From the NCBI RefSeq assembly GCF_008304605.1, contig NZ_PIJY01000033.1, forward strand, positions 1-64,000: a stretch of DNA of 64,000 bases. Direction: 5' to 3'. The notes below the pieces were generated by a model. It saw only the letters and a program-made list of their open reading frames with translations, searched no databases and was not told the origin of the DNA. The position numbers and the translations under genes are program-made. Source of the stretch: Oceanobacillus polygoni (lineage in GTDB: Bacteria > Bacillota > Bacilli > Bacillales > Amphibacillaceae). Below are positions 60,676-64,000 of this stretch, one piece after another (the stretch's first letter is position 1; every line of letters starts with the position of its first letter).

Positions 60676-60698
60676 AACATGTATTATAAATACAGGTT
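60676..60698. promoter_or_regulatory. NsrR operator at hmp
   Basis: AACATGTATTATAAATACAG ending GTT is an imperfect palindrome (TGTATT-ATA-AATACA) with the spacing of NsrR sites. It lies between the hmp -10 and its SD. Confidence 0.6.
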
Positions 60699-60726
60699 TT
60701 AAAAAAACGGTAAGGAGTGCTTTGAT

Positions 60727-61956
60727 ATGACAACAGAAACAGCTACTGGATTAGATCAAAAAACTAGAGACATTATAAAAGCTACTGTACCAGTTTTAGA
60801 GGAACATGGAACTGCAATAACTAAACGATTTTATCAAATGATGTTTGAAAATCACCCAGAATTAAAGCATATTTTTAACCAAACGAATCAACGAAAAGGC
60901 GATCAACCGAAAGCGCTCGCGAATACGGTTTACGCAGCTGCTGTCCATATCGACAACTTAGAAGCTATCGTACCCGTTGTAAAGCAAATTGCCCAAAAAC
61001 ACCGCAGCTTAAATATTAAGCCAGAGCATTATCCAATTGTTGGTGAGAATTTATTATTAGCAATTAAAGATGTGTTAGGAGATGCAGCAACAGATGAGAT
61101 TATAGATGCTTGGGCAAAAGCATATGGTGTGATCGCAGATGTATTTATTTCTGTTGAAGCTGAAATGTATGACGAGGTAAAAGAAACGCCTGGTGGATGG
61201 GTAGACTATCGTAACTTTAAAGTCATTAAAAAAGAGGTAGAGAGTGATGTTATTACATCATTCTATTTACAGCCAGAAGATGGAGAGGCATTTCCTTCCT
61301 ATCGAGCTGGACAGTATATTACCGTGAAGGCTGTCATTGACGGAGAAGCGTATAACCATTTACGTCAATATAGTTTATCTGCTGCTCCAGGTGGGGACTT
61401 TTATCGAATTAGTGTAAAACGCGAAGATGCTGCTTTAGATCAGCCAAAAGGAGTTGTATCTAGTTTCCTACATGAACATGTTAATGAAGGAGACATCCTA
61501 CCAATCAGTGCACCAGCTGGGGACTTCTTTTTAGATGTGGAAGACACTAGACCACTCGCCCTAATTAGTGGTGGTGTTGGATTAACACCTATGATCAGTA
61601 TGCTTGAAACAGCAATTAAAGAACAACCTGAACGTGAGATTATTTATATCCACGCTGCACAATCAAGTAAATTCCATTCAATGAAAGATCGTGTCGAAGA
61701 AATCGCTGGGCAAAATAACCATGTGAAAAGCTATACCGTGTATGACAGCCCTAGCGAAGGTGATTCGTTTGATAAAGCAGGTAGAATTGATGATGAATGG
61801 TTAGCTTCCATTCTGCCAACAAACGATGCTGCATTTTATTTCTGTGGACCGAAAGGCTTTATGCGTGCGATGTATCAACACTTGAAAGCATATCAAGTGA
61901 ATGACACGGATATCCACTTTGAAATCTTTGGACCGTCCGATGATATTACGAAATAA
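60727..61956 (+). CDS. hmp: Flavohaemoglobin, nitric oxide dioxygenase
   Basis: Oxidises NO to nitrate with O2 and NAD(P)H. The 409-residue protein has a globin domain (about 1-145; [12 protein letters not shown] has the proximal histidine), an FAD domain with RQYSLSAAP, and an NAD domain with [10 protein letters not shown] and [14 protein letters not shown] precedes the ATG. Regulated by NsrR from the divergent gene, judging from the site in between. Confidence 0.96.
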   Translation: MTTETATGLDQKTRDIIKATVPVLEEHGTAITKRFYQMMFENHPELKHIFNQTNQRKGDQPKALANTVYAAAVHIDNLEAIVPVVKQIAQKHRSLNIKPEHYPIVGENLLLAIKDVLGDAATDEIIDAWAKAYGVIADVFISVEAEMYDEVKETPGGWVDYRNFKVIKKEVESDVITSFYLQPEDGEAFPSYRAGQYITVKAVIDGEAYNHLRQYSLSAAPGGDFYRISVKREDAALDQPKGVVSSFLHEHVNEGDILPISAPAGDFFLDVEDTRPLALISGGVGLTPMISMLETAIKEQPEREIIYIHAAQSSKFHSMKDRVEEIAGQNNHVKSYTVYDSPSEGDSFDKAGRIDDEWLASILPTNDAAFYFCGPKGFMRAMYQHLKAYQVNDTDIHFEIFGPSDDITK

Positions 61957-61968
61957 ATAGCATTTGAT

Positions 61969-61997
61969 AAAGGCAGCCAAGCTAGGCTGTCTTTTTT
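61969..61997 (+). terminator. hmp terminator
   Basis: AAAGGCAGCC pairs with GGCTGTCTTT around six bases and is followed by six T. Confidence 0.85.
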
Positions 61998-62042
61998 CTC
62001 CCTTGTTAAGCAGCAAAGCAGTTACTTCTTTTACAAAAAAAC

Positions 62043-62573
62043 TTAATCACGATAAAGCACATTATCGAATGCTCCAATTCGTTGTAGCCCTCGATAAATT
62101 TGCGCTGGCATAATATACCTTCTAAGATTTGTGGATCGGTTTATCATTGTTGTTGCAAGATCGACCTTCCCGTCATTTCCAAAGTAAAAAGCTTGCCAGA
62201 CAAATTTGGAGCAATAGTTTTGTTGGATATCTCGAAGATTCCTCGTATACTGATAAGCATTTATCTGCTCCTTATGCCGCTTTGCCCATCTTGCTGCATT
62301 TTTTGCTTCTTCCTTATTTGGATGTCGTAATATCGTCAGCTTCTCGCCCTTTTTATGCCTGCTTAAATAAATCGGCATACTATCTCCATGCCCATAGCTC
62401 GGCCACCTATTTACATGATAAATTCGAAAGTCCTCGCCAATAATCCCAGCATGTCCTACGACAATGGAAGATAATGCAGTCTTATGGGAATAAAGTACAT
62501 CTCCCGGAATCATGTAAATCGTCGTTTCTGGATAAAAGTGGATGGGGTCATCAGATACATACCTGTCGTTCAT
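62043..62573 (-). CDS. Permuted NlpC/P60-like (papain-fold) protein, YiiX type
   Basis: A 176-residue protein with a histidine early in VVGHAGIIGEDFRIYHV and a cysteine late in NYCSKFVWQAF, the reversed order of the YiiX/YaeF permuted NlpC/P60 group. An intervening IPGDVLYSH motif also fits. No signal peptide or membrane segment. Such proteins are amidases or acyl-lipid hydrolases; the substrate is unknown. GAGGAG precedes the ATG. It stands alone between hmp and acsA, facing hmp. Confidence 0.7.
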   Translation of the reverse strand: MNDRYVSDDPIHFYPETTIYMIPGDVLYSHKTALSSIVVGHAGIIGEDFRIYHVNRWPSYGHGDSMPIYLSRHKKGEKLTILRHPNKEEAKNAARWAKRHKEQINAYQYTRNLRDIQQNYCSKFVWQAFYFGNDGKVDLATTMINRSTNLRRYIMPAQIYRGLQRIGAFDNVLYRD

Positions 62574-62618
62574 CGTATAAACGCTCCTCTATAAATTAAC
62601 TGTAACTTACAGCATAAG

Positions 62619-62662
62619 GAAAAACTTTGGTCGTTGCTACTAGAAAGCAATCAACCAAAGTT
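62619..62662 (-). terminator. acsA terminator
   Basis: On the minus strand AACTTTGGTTGATTGC pairs with GCAACGACCAAAGTT (two mismatches), followed by TTTCC just after the acsA stop. Confidence 0.75.
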
Positions 62663-62670
62663 ATATGAAC

Positions 62671-64000
62671 TTACTCTTCTAATGTTGATGTATCCCCAGT
62701 TGGTAGACCAAGCTCCCAGGACTTCAACAGGCGACGCATAATTTTACCACTTCTTGTTTTCGGAATGCTGTCGCGAATCTCGATTTCCCTTGGTGCAGCA
62801 TGTGCACTGAGACCCGTTTTAACAAATTGGCGGATTTCCTCTAACAGTTCATCCGATTTTTCATAGCCCTCATTCAAGGAAATAAATGCCTTTATGATTT
62901 CCCCACGTTCTGGATGTGGTTTTCCAATGACACCAGCTTCAGCAACAGCTGGGTGTTCAATTAACTTACTCTCTACCTCAAATGGACCAACACGCTCACC
63001 AGATGTATTAATGACATCATCTAGGCGCCCTTGGAACCAAAAGTAACCATCTTCATCACGGTATGCACTATCTCCAGAGACATACCAGCCATTAATAAAA
63101 TAGCTTTCATATTTTCCTGGGTTATTCCAAATTTGCCGCATCATCGCAGGCCAGCCCTCTTTAATTGCTAAATTACCCATTTGATTTGGCGGAAGTTCAT
63201 TTCCTTCATGATCAACAATCGATGCCTCAATACCAGGAATCGGTTTCCCCATTGAACCTGGACGAATTTCTAACGTAGGCAGGTTTACGATGAGCTGTGC
63301 ACCTGTTTCTGTCATCCACCATGTATCATGGATGCGTAGATTGAACGCTTTCAATCCCCATGTAACAACCTCTGGATTCAATGGCTCTCCAACACTCATA
63401 ATATGACGTAATGAGGTAAGGTTGTATTTCCTTAGTGCACCCTCTCCGTGACTAACAAGCATCCGTAATGCTGTTGGAGCAGTATACCATACGGTTACCT
63501 CGTTTTTCTCCAATGTTTCATACCAGTCATCTGGAGTAAAACGACCGCCACGAATAACGTTCGTAACACCATGCAGCAAAGGCGCAAAGATACCATAACT
63601 TGTCCCCGTTACCCAACCTGGGTCAGCCGTACACCAGTATACATCGTCTTCTTTCAAATCGAGAACCCATTCCCCTGTTGCATAATGCTGAATCATGGCG
63701 TTATGCACATGGTAAACGCCCTTAGGCTTCCCAGTAGATCCCGATGTATAGTGAAGCAGCATGCCATCTTCTAAATTAACCCATTCAATATCAAATTCGT
63801 CTGAAGCCCCGGCCATTTCACGATGATAATCAATATAAGTATGAGCGACCCCTGATTCACCAACAAGAATAATCGTCTCTAATTTTGGTAATTCATCTTG
63901 TGGAACCCGCTCAATTAGTGCTGGTGTCGTTATAAGTACTTTTGCTTCACTATCCTGCAAGCGATCTCGGACAGCTTGCTCCATAAACGCTTCGAATAAA
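62671..64000 (-). CDS. acsA: Acetyl-CoA synthetase, C-terminal three quarters (cut by window edge)
   Basis: About 443 residues of an acyl-adenylate ligase; the frame continues beyond position 64000 (LFEAF just before an internal ATG at 63984). It shows the P loop YTSGSTGKPKGV, TADPGWVTGTSYG, DTWWMTETGA, GWYVSGDSAYRDEDGY and the C-terminal PKTRSGKIMRR with the lysine acetylated by AcuA in B. subtilis. Activates acetate. Whether acuA lies upstream is out of view. Confidence 0.94.
   Translation of the reverse strand, partial: LFEAFMEQAVRDRLQDSEAKVLITTPALIERVPQDELPKLETIILVGESGVAHTYIDYHREMAGASDEFDIEWVNLEDGMLLHYTSGSTGKPKGVYHVHNAMIQHYATGEWVLDLKEDDVYWCTADPGWVTGTSYGIFAPLLHGVTNVIRGGRFTPDDWYETLEKNEVTVWYTAPTALRMLVSHGEGALRKYNLTSLRHIMSVGEPLNPEVVTWGLKAFNLRIHDTWWMTETGAQLIVNLPTLEIRPGSMGKPIPGIEASIVDHEGNELPPNQMGNLAIKEGWPAMMRQIWNNPGKYESYFINGWYVSGDSAYRDEDGYFWFQGRLDDVINTSGERVGPFEVESKLIEHPAVAEAGVIGKPHPERGEIIKAFISLNEGYEKSDELLEEIRQFVKTGLSAHAAPREIEIRDSIPKTRSGKIMRRLLKSWELGLPTGDTSTLEE

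Overview
This 64 kb window is a low-GC Firmicute chromosome segment from the spore-forming Bacillaceae. Gene order follows the Bacillus subtilis dnaX-to-lysS block next to the replication origin, read on the minus strand. The sporulation genes (spoIIE, spoVG, spoVT, sspF, yabG, yabP, yabQ, bofA, csfB, fin), protein sequences and a gene of the Lin0512 family point to an Oceanobacillus/Virgibacillus-like relative. No prophage, CRISPR array, resistance island or complete insertion sequence is visible.

Layout, left to right. 1-480: first bases of a 16S rRNA gene (minus strand) with its boxA leader and promoter. 487-5231: lysS, a decayed dusB remnant, an XRE regulator, folK-folB-folP and cysK. The pabA, pabB and pabC genes that sit here in B. 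subtilis are absent. 5361-17803: a PpiC-type foldase, hslO, coaX, ftsH, hpt, tilS, the kinase/VWA/phosphatase trio yabT-yabS-spoIIE, a plus-strand tRNA-Met and yabR. 17873-23230: divIC, yabQ, yabP, rqcP, mazG, a MurJ/SpoVB-type flippase and spoVT. 23660-34140: mfd, fin, pth, ctc, prs, glmU, spoVG, purR and ispE (yabJ is missing). 34325-42319: sspF, veg, yabG, rsmA, rnmV, a resuscitation-factor-like 3D protein, tatD and metG. 42659: abrB on the plus strand behind a Spo0A-box promoter. 43108-54253: rsmI, yazA, yabB, yabA, ricT, holB, yaaR, darA, tmk, yaaO, csfB, bofA, yaaL, recR, ybaB and dnaX. 54457-56532: a thiamine-salvage operon under a TPP riboswitch, thiM-(Lin0512 gene)-tenA, placed between dnaX and the SRP RNA gene. 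56728-59491: SRP RNA, tadA, an isochorismatase-like hydrolase and the cortex-lytic enzyme SleL. 59567-64000: a less conserved flank with a PfpI/DJ-1 protein, the NO sensor NsrR divergent from flavohaemoglobin hmp with an NsrR-like box between them, a permuted NlpC/P60-like protein and a truncated acsA.

The genes form a core housekeeping block (tRNA charging, rRNA and tRNA modification, folate, PRPP and purine salvage, replication and repair) interleaved with sporulation functions. Several classical developmental promoters can be read directly: sigma-H for spoVG, sigma-F for csfB and probably fin, Spo0A boxes at abrB and probably spoIIE. Two families of short dispersed non-coding repeats punctuate the block. 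One runs into the 3' end of coaX and supplies its last codons, and another copy lies 23 bases upstream of the pth start. The most notable points are the Lin0512 gene in the TPP-controlled operon, the dusB remnant, a frameshifted gene fragment before tRNA-Met, the repeats, and a 74 bp nested inverted repeat in the glmU leader.
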